This document shows positions 48,851 through 59,246 of a DNA stretch of 64,000 bases, one piece after another. Location: contig NW_026016682.1 of NCBI RefSeq assembly GCF_020379485.1, forward strand, positions 1-64,000, in the 5' to 3' direction. Each line of letters starts with the position of its first letter. Position 1 is the first letter of the stretch. A program made the translations under genes and the position numbers. The notes beneath the pieces are model-generated. The model worked only from the letters and a program-made list of their open reading frames with translations, did no database searches and was not told the origin of the DNA. This DNA is from Brassica napus. Lineage: Eukaryota; Streptophyta; Magnoliopsida; Brassicales; Brassicaceae.

Positions 48851-49674
48851 TAATACGTCCCTAGATTGCTTCTCTGGGTAGTATGGGATAGATCCTTGCT
48901 AGAACGAATCAAAGACTCAAGCTCTACAAGGTTGTGGATCGATTGGTGACACAAGAGGCTGCGGAAAGGCTCCTTGATACTCCTAAGTGACTAGATCGGA
49001 TATGACACACCGAGATAGACACTCTTGGGTTGTTGGATACTACACACCACCAAGAACACTCAACAACTCGCGGACAAGCAGTAGAGAGAACAAAGAAAGG
49101 TTTATGATAAAAGATAATTTATTATTGATAAGGGGTTCAAAGTACACTTATATAAGAGAAATTGGAACAGACTCCAAGCTTCTCGAAAACTATCAAGAGA
49201 GTAAAGGCACACGCTCTCTTGGAAATAGAAACAAGTGACAAGTTTGAAAACCAAAAACATGAAATGAAATACATAATATAACATAAGGTTGATCCGGGAT
49301 AAGGTTGGATCGAGATCATCAACTAAGGGTTTTGAGAAGCAAATCTATGGCCTCGTTAAAAACCTATCTTTGGAAAACCCATTGGGACAAAACCAAAGAT
49401 AGGGAAAAAGAGCACGCATAGATTGCTTGCTTAGTTGATGATCAGCTTGATGGTGAAGTAGCTTGAATGGTGATAAGTGTGTCTTGGTTGATCAAGCTTC
49501 TACCAAGACATTCCTCTTGCTCCATGACATCTTAACCAATCCTCCAATAAATGCGTGAGCTTCCTTGATCTTGATCGAGTCATAGGTCCTTTTGGCAAGG
49601 CTAGAACATCTCCATCAGTCGGCTTATCCAGATCCTCATCATCTCCATTAGCTAGTTGGTCCATGATCACATCA
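48851..49674 (-). repeat. 5' LTR of Gypsy-F
   Basis: 824 bp, minus-strand ends TGATGTGATC...GTATTA. It contains the intact post-stop stem-loop (49363-49403) and a minus-strand TATA box TTATATAA (49148-49155). TSD TCAGA follows at 49675-49679. Confidence 0.92.
49363..49403 (-). promoter_or_regulatory. Post-stop stem-loop in Gypsy-F 5' LTR
   Basis: CCTATCTTTGG (49363-49373) and CCAAAGATAGG (49393-49403) form a perfect 11-bp stem around CCC-ATT-GGG. The homologous site in the 3' LTR has lost one arm. Confidence 0.78.
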
Positions 49675-49679
49675 TCAGA

Positions 49680-52600
49680 TGACTGAGCAATTAAACCAAA
49701 CGATGATCACTACCGTTGCTGATATGATCAAGAGCAGTATGAAGGAACTTCGCGATGAAATAAGGCAAGAGATAAGGCAAGCTACTGGCCAAGGTCATAG
49801 CAATGAGTCTAGACGAGAAAGACGTGATGAAACCCCGAGAGAGCATGCTGAATCACAAGAAACAGACCCCTACTATGAGCGTAACCGAGCCACGCGCAGC
49901 AGTTCCTCTTCTAGAGATAGTAGAAGGAGATATAGAAGAGATCATGATGAAAGGAGAACTTACAGAGATGATCTTGCTGGTTTAAAGCTGAAGATACCTC
50001 CTTTCGATGGCAAAGTTGATCCGGATGCTTACTTGGAATGGGAAAAGAAGATGGAGTTGGTGTTTAACTGTAAGCACTACACCAATGCCCAAAGAATTCA
50101 GATAGCAGCAACTGAGTTTCATGACTATGAGCTGAGTTGGTGGGACCAGCTTGTGACTACCAGGAGACTTAACCAAGAGTATCCCGTTGAAACATGGCAC
50201 GAGATGAAGGCTCTCATGCGTAAAAGATTTGTGCCAAATCACTATCATCGCGACTTGCACCAGAAGTTAAGAAGACTCACCCAAGGATCTCGGTCTGTTG
50301 AAGAATACTATCAAGACATGGAGTTGTTGATGCTGAGAGCTCGTGTTTCTGAAGATAAAGAAGCTACTATGGCTAGGTTCTTAGGAGGTCTCAACCGAGA
50401 GATACAAGATAATGTTGAGATGCAGCACTATGTGGAGATAGAGGAGATGCTTCACAAAGCTATACTAGTTGAGCAACAAGTTAAGAGGAAGGGCCATTCT
50501 CACTCTCGTTACAACACCAGACTTCAGGGAACTAAAGAAGAAAAGTCTAGCTATCAAAAGGAAAGAAAACCGCAACTGAAAGAAGATTCAAAGCCAAATC
50601 CTATTTACAGTAAGGATAAAGGAAAGGCTGAGGTTTCAAGTGCAAGAGCTAGAGATGTTAAGTGCTTTAAGTGTCAGGGTAGAGGCCATTATGCAAATGA
50701 GTGCACCAATAAAAGAATCATGATTCTTCTTGAGAATGGAGAGTATGAATCTGAGGATGAGCTTTCAGAGTCTGAGTATAAGGCGCTTACTGAAGAAGAA
50801 TATGAAGAAGAACCCGTGAGAGGAAAGCTATTGGTGGCTAGAAGAACTTTGAGTTTGCAAAGTAAAGCTGAAGAGCAAGAACAGAGAGAGAATCTATTCT
50901 ACACTCGGTGCCTTGTGCAAGGAAAGGTCTGTAGTCTTATCATTGATGGAGGAAGTTGTGTGAATGTAGCTAGTGAAACTATGGTAAAGAAGCTTGGCCT
51001 CCAAGTACAGAAACATCCAAAGCCCTACCGGCTTCAATGGTTGAATGAAGAAGGAGAAATGAGGGTTTCTAGTCAGGTTTCGGTTCCCATTGCAATTGGA
51101 AGGTATGAGGATGAGGTTCTCTGTGATGTACTGCCTATGGAAGCTGGACATATCCTTCTTGGTCGGCCATGGCAATCAGATAGACGAGTGATACATGATG
51201 GCTACACCAACAAGCACACGTTTGAGTTCAAAGGGAAGAAGACTGTGCTGGTTCCTCTAACACCAAAGGAGGTTCACCAAGATCAACTGCAGCTACAAAA
51301 GAAGAAAGAAATAGACCTCAAACCTGATTCAAAGAAGCAGCATAGTTTCTATGCCAACTCGGGTGATATCAAAAGAACTCTCAATGCTCATCAATCTATT
51401 CTTTTACTTATCTTTAAAGAGTCTCTTTTGAATGTTACTGACCCAACACCGGTATATCCGAGTGAAATTGAGTATCTTTTACAGGAATTTGAAGATGTAT
51501 TTCCTGAAGATAATCCGATTGGTCTTCCACCTCTTAGAGGGATTGAGCATCAGATTGATTTTGTCCCTGGTTCTACACTTCCAAATAGGCCAGCTTATAG
51601 GACTAATCCCGTGGAGACTAAAGAACTGCAAAAACAAGTTGAGGAATTGATGGCAAAGGGGCATATCCGTGAGAGCATGAGCCCATGTGCAGTACCAGTA
51701 CTTCTTGTGCCTAAGAAGGATGGAAGCTGGCGCATGTGTGTTGATTGTAGAGCCATCAACAATATCACTGTAAAGTATCACCATCCTATTCCTAGATTAG
51801 ATGATATGCTTGATGAATTGCATGGTTCTTGCATATTTTCTAAGATTGATTTGAAAAGTGGATACCATCAGATTAGGATGAAAGAAGGAGATGAATGGAA
51901 AACTGCATTCAAAACTAAACATGGTTTATATGAGTGGTTAGTCATGCCATTTGGATTAACCAATGCACCTAGTACATTCATGAGATTAATGAATCATGTT
52001 CTTAGATCATTCATTGGCATATTTGTTGTGGTATACTTTGATGACATCCTGGTATACAGTATGAGCTTTAATGATCATATAGGACATCTTAGAGCTGTTC
52101 TTGATGTGCTTAGAAAGGAATCTCTTTTTGCTAACCTTAAGAAGTGTACTTTTGGAACGGATAACTTGGTCTTTCTAGGTTTTGTTGTAAGTGCAGATGG
52201 AGTAAAGGTGGATCAGGAGAAAATCAAATCAATCAAGGAATGGCCAATTCCAAAAGACTATAAGTGAAGTGAGGAGCTTCCACGGCCTTGCTGGTTTCTA
52301 CAGGCGGTATGTTAAAGATTTTAGCACTATAGCAGCTCCCCTGACTGAAGTGATAAAGAAAGAAGTCGGATTCAAGTGGGGAGAAGCACAAGAGACTGCC
52401 TTCCAATGCCTTAAAGAGAAGCTTACTCACGCCCCTCTTCTTATACTTCCTGATTTCAATAAAACTTTTGAAATCGAATGTGATGCCTCTGGAATTGGAA
52501 TTGGTGCTGTTCTTATGCAGGAAAAGAGATCCATAGCATATTTCAGTGAAAAAACTTGGAGGAGCAACTCTCAACTATGCTACTTATGACAAGGAACTCT

Positions 52601-54333
52601 ATGCTTTGGTGAGGGCTTTGCAGACATGGCAGCATTACCTATGGCCCAAGGAGTTTGTCATTCACACTGATCATGAGTCTCTTAAGTACCTTAAAAGCCA
52701 GAACAAACTCAGCAAGAGACACGCAAGGTGGGTTGAGTTCATTGAGACATTTCCTTATGTCATCAAGTATAAACAAGGTAAGGAAAACATAGTTGCTGAT
52801 GCACTATCCAGAAGGTATGTTCTCTAGAACACTCTTGATGTTAAGCTATTAGGATTTGAGCAGATTAAAGTAATGTATGAGAATGATCCTGAATTTAAAG
52901 ATGCTTACAAGTCTTGTGAGAAATTTGCTGCTGGACATTACTTTAGGCAGGATGGATTTCTTTTCTATGATAATAGACTTTGTGTGCCTAATTGTTCTTT
53001 GAGAGATTTATTTGTTAGGGAATCTCATGGAGGAAGCCTCATGGGACATTTTGGTGTTGCAAAAACTCTCAAGACCTTGCAGGATCACTTCTACTGGCCG
53101 CGGATGAAAAGAGATGTGGAAAGACTTTGTGAAAGGTGTGCAACTTGTAAACAAGCTAAGTCCAAAGTCCAAAACCATGGTTTGTACACTCCTTTACCCA
53201 TCCCTTATCATCCTTGCAATGATATCTCTATGGACTTCATTGTTGGATTGCCTAGAACTCGTACTGGTAAAGATTCAATCTTTGTGGTAGTTGATAGATT
53301 TTCTAAGATGGCACACTTCATTGCTTGTCATAAAACTGATGATGCATTGCATATAGCTAACTTGTTCTTTAAGGAGATTGTGCGTTTACATGGCATGCCT
53401 AAGACTATTGTATCTGATAGAGATACTAAGTTTCTAAGCTACTTTTGGAAAACTCTTTGGTCTAAACTAGGCACTAAGCTATTGTTTTCTACTACTTGTC
53501 ACCCACAAACTGATGGTCAGACTGAAGTAGTTAATAGAACTCTTGGTACACTCTTGCGTGCAATCATAAAGAAGAACTTGAAATCATGGGAAGATTGTTT
53601 GCCTCATTGTGAATTTGCATATAATCATGCTGTGCATTCTGCTACTAAGTTTTCTCCATTTGAAATTGTTTATGGGTTCAATCCCATCTCTCCTTTGGAT
53701 CTAATACCTTTACCTGAGTGTGAAAGAGTTAGTCTTGATGGCAAGAAGAAGGCAGAGAAGGTACAACAGCTTCATGAACAAGCAAGGCGCAACATAGAAG
53801 AGAAGACTAAGCAATATGCCAAACAAGCAAACAAGGGGAGGCGTGAAAGAGTCTTTGAAGTGGGTGATCAAGTCTGGATTCACCTAAGGAAAGAAAGATT
53901 TCCTAATGAGAGGAAATCCAAGCTCATGCCAAGGATTGATGGACCATTTGAGATCATAAAGAAAATCGGCAACAATGCTTACAAGCTGGATCTCCAAGGA
54001 AGGTATGATGTGAGCAATAGTTTTAATATCACTGACTTGATTCCTTATTTTGCAGATGAGCCAGATTTGAGGACAAATCCTTTTCAAGAGGGAGGGGATG
54101 ATATGATCATGGACCAGCACAAGGATGGAGATGAAGAGTTCAAAGACAAATCAAGGGAAGAAGAGGATGCCTTAGTCATTCCACCAGGTCCCATCACTCG
54201 TGCCAAAGCTAGAAGACTCAAAGAAGCTGTTGGAAGTTTACTTATGATCTCATGGAAGCAAGAAGACAGCCTTGATGGACGTTTGATCAATCAAGACACT
54301 CTTATCACCATTCAAGCAATGGTTTCAAACTGA
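49680..54333 (+). pseudogene. Gypsy-E gag-pol, main part
   Basis: This continues gag from codon 22. Visible in order: capsid domain (about 49985-50390), CCHC knuckle (50663-50704), protease active site DGG (50944-50952), RT with YFDD (52034-52045), RNase H (about 52440-52780), integrase zinc site (about 52990-53170), DDE at 53233, 53416 and 53524 (35 residues between the last two), CR-like tail (about 53930-54098) and 78 codons inside the 3' LTR. Three lesions occur: one extra A in an A-run near 52255, one extra A near 52550, and TAG at 52825-52827. The first 862 codons are otherwise open. A Trp-to-Cys change sits before integrase SMDF (near 53215). The polypurine tract GAGGGAGGGGA (54088-54098) lies inside the frame. 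Confidence 0.9.
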
Positions 54334-54920
54334 TCATCATCTAAGCAAGTGCTTCTGTGTGCTCTTTTCCTAACCTTTGGTTTTGTCCCATTGGGTTTTC
54401 CAAAGGCAGGTTTTTAATGAGGCCACAAGTTACTTACATAAACCTTAGATGATGTATCATGGTTCCACCTTATGTTATTTTTAAACTATGGTTTTTATTT
54501 CATGTTTTAAACTCTTTTCAAATTTGAATAAGTCTTTAGTCTTTGTTGTAGTTCCAAGGGAGCCTGTTCCCTTTAATGATCTCGAGAATATGGAACCTGT
54601 TCCATACTTCTCTATATAAGCTTGTATGCGTTCTCTCTTTTAAAGACAATCTTTTTTCTACAAAATCTATCAGATTTCTTTGTTCTCTCTTTACTTCTCA
54701 TCAAGTCTTGAGTGAATCTCGTTGGTGTGTCATATCCAACAACTAAGGGTGTCTATTTTGGTGTGTAATATCCAAGCTAGTCATCTAGGAGTATCAAGGA
54801 GTCATTCCGCAACTCTTTGTGTCACCATACGATCCATCACCTTGATAAACTTGAGTCTCTGATTCGTTTATACAAGGATCTATCCAGTTCAATCCAAAGA
54901 AACTTCATAGGAGTTCATTA
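54099..54920 (+). repeat. 3' LTR of Gypsy-E
   Basis: 822 bp, no difference seen from 28905-29726. It includes the post-stop stem-loop 54369-54410 (apex 52 nt after the pol stop) and TATATAAG at 54613-54620. Confidence 0.93.
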
Positions 54921-56298
54921 TAAGGGAAGGCTGAGACGACGGTTTAAGGCTCAGATCAGAAGAGGAAGGTGTTGGAAGAGAAGCATACTGTCTGGTTATC
55001 AAGGTAGCTATGGTACTATGAAGATGGGCAGAGAAGAAGCACAACAGATTCTTATGGGAGAGTGTTCTTACTCAGCTTACATGGGAGAATCTGTAGAGAG
55101 CAGTGGGGTTATGAGGAAGCTAGAGACCAAAGGAGCGGATGAGCGTGTCACAAAGGAGGAATGGGATGAGTTTGTCAAGTATGTGTATGCTTTGGCTACG
55201 ACCCGGAGACAGGGTGCTCCTGCCAAAGCATCCACATCCAACAAACCCATCATTGTTGATTCTGGAGCAAGTCATCACATGATTAGTGACAGAAGCTTAA
55301 TGAGTGATGTAAAGAAAGCTACTGGGGGTGTGATGATAGCTAATGGTGATAGGATTCCTATAGAAGGAGTTGGAAAGCTCAAGCTATTTGATAAAGACTC
55401 AGATGCCTTCTACATGCCACAGTTTGCTTCAAATCTACTATCTGTAAGGAAAGCCACAATTGATCTTGGCTGTCAAGTAGTATTCAGGCCAGATGATGTT
55501 GAGTTCCAAGATTTGAAGACTGAAAGGGTCATTGGGAGAGGAGACAGCAAGAATAATCTATACCAGCTCCAATTGGCTAAGATCTCTAAACCCTTTGATT
55601 CTATGTGTTTGAGTAGTACTTATGAGAAGATTGATAGTATTACTTGGCATGCTAGATTGGGACATCCTCATACTCGTGCTATTGAATTGATAATTCCTAA
55701 TATGTCATTTAATCACTTGGAGTGTGAAGCATGCATATTAGGAAAGCATTGTAGGACTGTTTTTCCAACATCAGAAACTACTTATGAGCATTGCTTTGAT
55801 CTAGTTCATTCAGATGTGTGGACGGCTCCTTGTTTGTCTAGAGATAGCCAGAAGTACTTTGTGACATTCATTGATGAGAAGTCTAAGTATACTTGGCTTA
55901 CATTGCTTCCATCTAAAGATAGGGTGCTAGAAGCATTTATGAACTTCCAAGCATATGTATCTAATCAATACAATGCTACTGTGAAGGTACTGAGATCAGA
56001 TAATGGAGGTGAATACATCAGCAATGCCTTCAAGAGTCATCTAGCCAAGCATGAGATTGTGCATCAGACTAGCTGCCCTTATACACCACATCAAAATGGT
56101 GTAGCTGAGAGGAAGAACAGGCACTTGATGGAGGTTGCTAGATCGATGATGTTTCATGCAAATGTCCCAAAACGTTTTTGGAGTGATGCTGTGCAGACTG
56201 CTTGCTATCTCATCAACCGGGTTCCAACCAAGATATTGAAGAATCTGTCTCCATTTGAAGTTTTGAACAAGAGCAAACCTGTCATTGATCACCTACGT
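54921..56298 (+). pseudogene. Copia-D gag end, protease and integrase part, truncated
   Basis: This continues the gag fragment at 28723-28904 across the Gypsy-E insertion; the KGRLR-like segment matches Copia-B gag. No zinc knuckle is present. The GECSYSAYM segment, protease DSGASHHM (DSG codons 55258-55266), integrase zinc site (WHARLGHPH, CEACILGKHC), HSDVW, SDNGGEY and AERKN follow in one open frame. CPYTPQQ has changed to CPYTPHQ. The frame ends where element I inserts at 56299, after IDHLR. RT and RNase H may lie beyond the window on the far side of I and J. An apparent longer frame starting at 54817 is only Gypsy-E LTR read into D. Confidence 0.86.
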
Positions 56299-57298
56299 TA
56301 TGAGATTTGAGAGCTCTGGCTGTGTATGTGTATGAGAAGCCATTAGAGGCAAAGATAAGGTCTTGAACTAGTTGAATAAGAGGTCTGATGAAACTAGTAT
56401 GAACTTGAATCAGAAACAAAGAGACTTTGAGAGATTAAGAGATTAGAGACTAAGAAAGGGGTAGATTAAGGGAATCTGATCAAGAACACACTTTAATAAT
56501 TATGAAGGAGATGGGGAAAACCCCCATACTCTCTTAAGAGAGCTAGACACGCCCATAAGGGTCTTTATATAGGTTTTACACTCTTGCAAACTCATAAACC
56601 TATATCTAATGGATAGAAATAACTTAAGGGGAATGGATGGTGAGGATGAGTTGGTCTTGTTGTAATCTGAGTGATGTGTGCTGATTGGATAAGCTAAGCT
56701 GGCTCACTTTAATTCAAACTAAGGCAAGCTGGCTCCTTGCTTGTGATTGGCTCTCCTTAGGCTCCTCCTAATCTTCCCATGCATCTGTCCAGGTTCATGG
56801 TCGTGGCTCCCTTCTCTTTACAGCAAGAGACAGCCTGTCCAAGACCAGAACTAGCCAATCACACACAAGGAAGCTCCCATTGGTTGTTTGCCTCCACAAA
56901 GCATCTTCTTGATTCCCTTTGACTAGATTCAAACCTTGGTGCCTTATCCATATACTATGCACACTCTTCACATCCTGAATAGTGACCCAAATAGTGAATA
57001 GTCAACCTGAATAGTGACTAGTGATTCACTATTCACTTTTACACCATCTTGCCCAAACTTCTCTAATCTTACTGTGGTAACTCTCCAAAGTTACTGTCTG
57101 ACCCAAATCTTCTCTAAATGGTGTCTAAGTCCCTACTGGACTTAACCCTATCTTTGCACACTCATCAGACCACTTCTGAAGCCTTAAGACTCTCCCAAAG
57201 CCTTAACATACAATCTCTGAAGATCTTGCCATGTCTTTGCACAAGCACCAACTCAACTCATCACTTTTGCTTCTCCACTTCTTCTCTTCAAGTTAACA
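56299..57298 (-). repeat. 3' LTR of element I
   Basis: 1000 bp, minus-strand ends TGTTAACTTG...CTCATA, the same end pattern as Copia-C and G. A minus-strand TATATAAAG is at 56563-56571. AATAGTGA repeats with a 9-bp inverted pair lie at 57009-57034. No second LTR is in the window, so the left boundary rests on the end of Copia-D homology. Confidence 0.78.
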
Positions 57299-57341
57299 CT
57301 CCCCCTCAAGCTTGACTCTAGCTGATCCTAAGTCAAGCTTG
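57299..57341 (-). promoter_or_regulatory. Polypurine tract and hairpin, module 1 of element I
   Basis: The polypurine tract abuts the LTR. Arms AAGCTTGACT (57308-57317) and AGTCAAGCTT (57331-57340) are perfect complements. Confidence 0.75.
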
Positions 57342-57369
57342 GAACCTTGAAGAACTTCCTCATTAAAAA

Positions 57370-57410
57370 CCTCACCAAGGAAAACCCTTTGGGACAAAAC
57401 CTTGATGAGG
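57370..57410 (-). promoter_or_regulatory. Post-stop-type stem-loop of element I
   Basis: CCTCACCAAGG (57370-57380) and CCTTGATGAGG (57400-57410), one G-U on the minus strand. The apical loop is CCC-TTT-GGG. No recognisable gag-pol stop lies upstream. Confidence 0.7.
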
Positions 57411-57840
57411 GAAAAAGAGTAAAGTCTCCAAGACCTAGGGATTGGCCAGTGAGTCTTTGTGCCTTACCAACAATGTAAGGGACACAAAGACTCTGGATCA
57501 TGGCCTCTACAATCATCCCACGCCTTGTACTCTCCTTACTGCCTAATCTTGGTCTCTCCCCCTTTCACCTAACCTCTTGTTAGGTTGAAGTGCTCGGACA
57601 CACCAGATCAGCCTCTTCTTGGAGATACAACTTCTCTTACTGAGTCTTGGCTGCTTCTTCTTCTTATAGAGTCGCCACCTTGTTGCTTGAGCTACATGAG
57701 GATGCTTCAGCCACTCTCCAGTCACCTCAACACTTGAAGCCGCCTTGGATATTGCTTCTTCATCCTTCATCATACTTCTCAACAGGTTGCTTCCTCTTCT
57801 AGAATAACCACCAAGCTCTCTTGGATCATGTAAGCTTCAA

Positions 57841-57882
57841 CACTCCCCTCAAGCTTGAGACTCTCACAGGAACAAGCTTGAA
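57841..57882 (-). repeat. Hairpin/polypurine module 2 inside element I
   Basis: AACACTCCCCTCAAGCTTG repeats the LTR/polypurine/hairpin layout. Arms at 57850-57858 (TCAAGCTTG) and 57874-57882 (CAAGCTTGA) pair. Confidence 0.6.
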
Positions 57883-58151
57883 TGGATTGCTTCATGATCC
57901 TCACACACACACCATGGCCGCTTCTCTTCTGATCTTGCCATCTTCATGGAATGCTTGTGGAAGCTTCAGCTATCTCTCCAATCACTTCACACTAGAAGCC
58001 GCCTTGATAGAGTTGCCTTCATCTTCTCACAGCCAAGAGTACTCTGTCTTAGTTTGAGTACTCTCTTGAATAGACTCGCCACAGCCTAAGCCCGGATGGC
58101 TCCTTCTTCAGATGGTTGCAATGGACTTCTTGGATCGCTTGGAAGCTCACT

Positions 58152-58195
58152 AAACTCCCCTCCTCAAGCTTGGATTGAGTATAGGTCCAAGCTTG
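58152..58195 (-). repeat. Hairpin/polypurine module 3 inside element I
   Basis: ACTCCCCTCCTCAAGCTTGG followed by arms CAAGCTTGGA (58165-58174) and TCCAAGCTTG (58186-58195), perfect complements. No LTR follows it. Confidence 0.6.
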
Positions 58196-58392
58196 CAAGT
58201 GAGCTTCAGTGAGACTTCACACCAGTGGCGCATCACCACTTCTTTCTCAACTCTCCATTGCTCCACACAATGGGCAAAGTCTTCCTCTTCCAACTCGGAT
58301 GGATGGTGAACCAAGAACACCTCTTGTGAACCTGAAACATCACTCAAACTCCAGCAAAGATAAGACACAAGTGCATTGGGTCAACCCTTGAT

Positions 58393-59246
58393 GCATCATC
58401 AAGTTTGAACACCAATGTCTTTAAGCAATGCAACAGATTAAACTAGACATTTTCAAGTTCTAATCTTTGCAAGCAAACTCTCTAAGCACTAGCATGATCC
58501 TAACAGATTCAATACAAGCTACTTAAGCAATTTTTAAAGCTTCTTTACTCAGCATTTAGACATGAATCTAATGCTTCAATGTAAGACAACCATTTGACAG
58601 TATGCACTAGCCTTAATCAATTTTAATTCAATGAATGCAACAATACAATCCATCACACATTCATTTATAACTTAGGCTAAGCATTACTATCATCACTTAT
58701 CATCAGACAATGCATTACTTTCAATCTGTTTTCAGTTCATGAGCTTCAAACAATATCATTTCACATTTAGCAAACTCATTACTTAACAGAAGCAAGCATT
58801 TTACTCTTTAAACACTAAACAAGCCTTTAAAGCATCCTGGGACAGATTCAACTAATTATATTTAGCAATCACACATTATCCTCAGGTTTTTCAATCAATA
58901 CACATCACACTAACCAGGCAATAACACAACACAAGCTCATTATCAAGAAGGTTTTAAGAATCGCTTACACAAGGAACCAGGTTGGTTCCTTAAGCCTCCA
59001 AAGGCAATCTGGCCATGATATGGTTGGATTCAAGAGTCTAGGTCGTCACCCAACTCCTTCTCCTTCAGTCCATGGCCTCCTTCTTGTTTCTCACACCCAA
59101 AGACCCCTCCTTTCTTCATACTTCAAACCGGCTTCTCTTAGCTTCATCTTTCTTGTATCCGGATGTGATAAGCTCTTGGACAAGGAGCTTTGGCTTGAGG
59201 TTCATGACGCCTCTCCATCCTCCTCTGCTTCCAAAGAGACACTCTC
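58393..59246 (-). other. Non-coding interior of element I
   Basis: AT-rich sequence without a convincing frame or RNA gene. It has a short palindrome GGAACC...GGTTCC near 58973-58989. It stops at the Gypsy-J LTR. Confidence 0.5.

Larger units (their letters stand above)
30292..49674 (-). mobile_element. Gypsy-F, CRM-clade element split by Copia-G and Gypsy-H
   Basis: The minus-strand element has 5' LTR 48851-49674 (824 bp) and 3' LTR 30292-31080 (789 bp, with a ~38-bp internal deletion). TSD is TCAGA. Order on the minus strand: LTR, primer-binding site 48837-48848, leader, gag start 48294, Gypsy-H inserted (41632-48251, TSD TCTTC), gag and protease start 41626-40189, Copia-G inserted (34088-40183, TSD ATAGG), protease end to integrase 34082-31081, polypurine tract 31081-31091, LTR. 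Own sequence is about 6.7 kb. LTRs differ by about four substitutions and three indels. Two single-base deletions break its frame. Confidence 0.92.
28905..54920 (+). mobile_element. Gypsy-E, CRM-clade Ty3/gypsy element split by Gypsy-F
   Basis: The outer element of the middle nest has LTRs 28905-29726 and 54099-54920, both 822 bp and identical by eye. The primer-binding site is at 29729, a leader runs to 30227, and gag starts at 30228. Gypsy-F interrupts gag after codon 21 (30292-49674, TSD TCAGA). The rest of gag-pol is 49680-54333. Without F and its nested passengers the element is about 6.6 kb. CRM-clade assignment rests on the long frame running into the 3' LTR and on the integrase tail ([18 protein letters not shown]), compared from memory with maize CRM. 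It sits inside Copia-D gag. Confidence 0.9.
56299..59246 (-). mobile_element. Element I: copia-type LTR element without visible pol, partial
   Basis: A minus-strand element is inserted in Copia-D and cut by J; its 5' half lies outside the window. The 3' LTR (56299-57298, 1000 bp), polypurine tract, adjacent hairpin and post-stop stem-loop match the 3' ends of Copia-B, C and G. In those elements RNase H coding begins within 50 nt of the stem-loop. Here about 1.8 kb shows no RT or RNase H motif in any frame. The interior instead holds two further hairpin/polypurine modules and diverged direct repeats. The left TSD candidate is TACGT (56294-56298). It is probably a non-autonomous derivative of the copia family. 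Confidence 0.75.

Noticed and set aside
54817..54920. N-terminal extension of the Copia-D frame
   Set aside because: These codons are the end of the Gypsy-E 3' LTR; joining to D is an insertion artefact.
58150..58368. Minus-strand 72-codon frame in element I as a gag remnant or host gene fragment
   Set aside because: No recognisable motif, and it overlaps hairpin module 3; evidence too weak to call.
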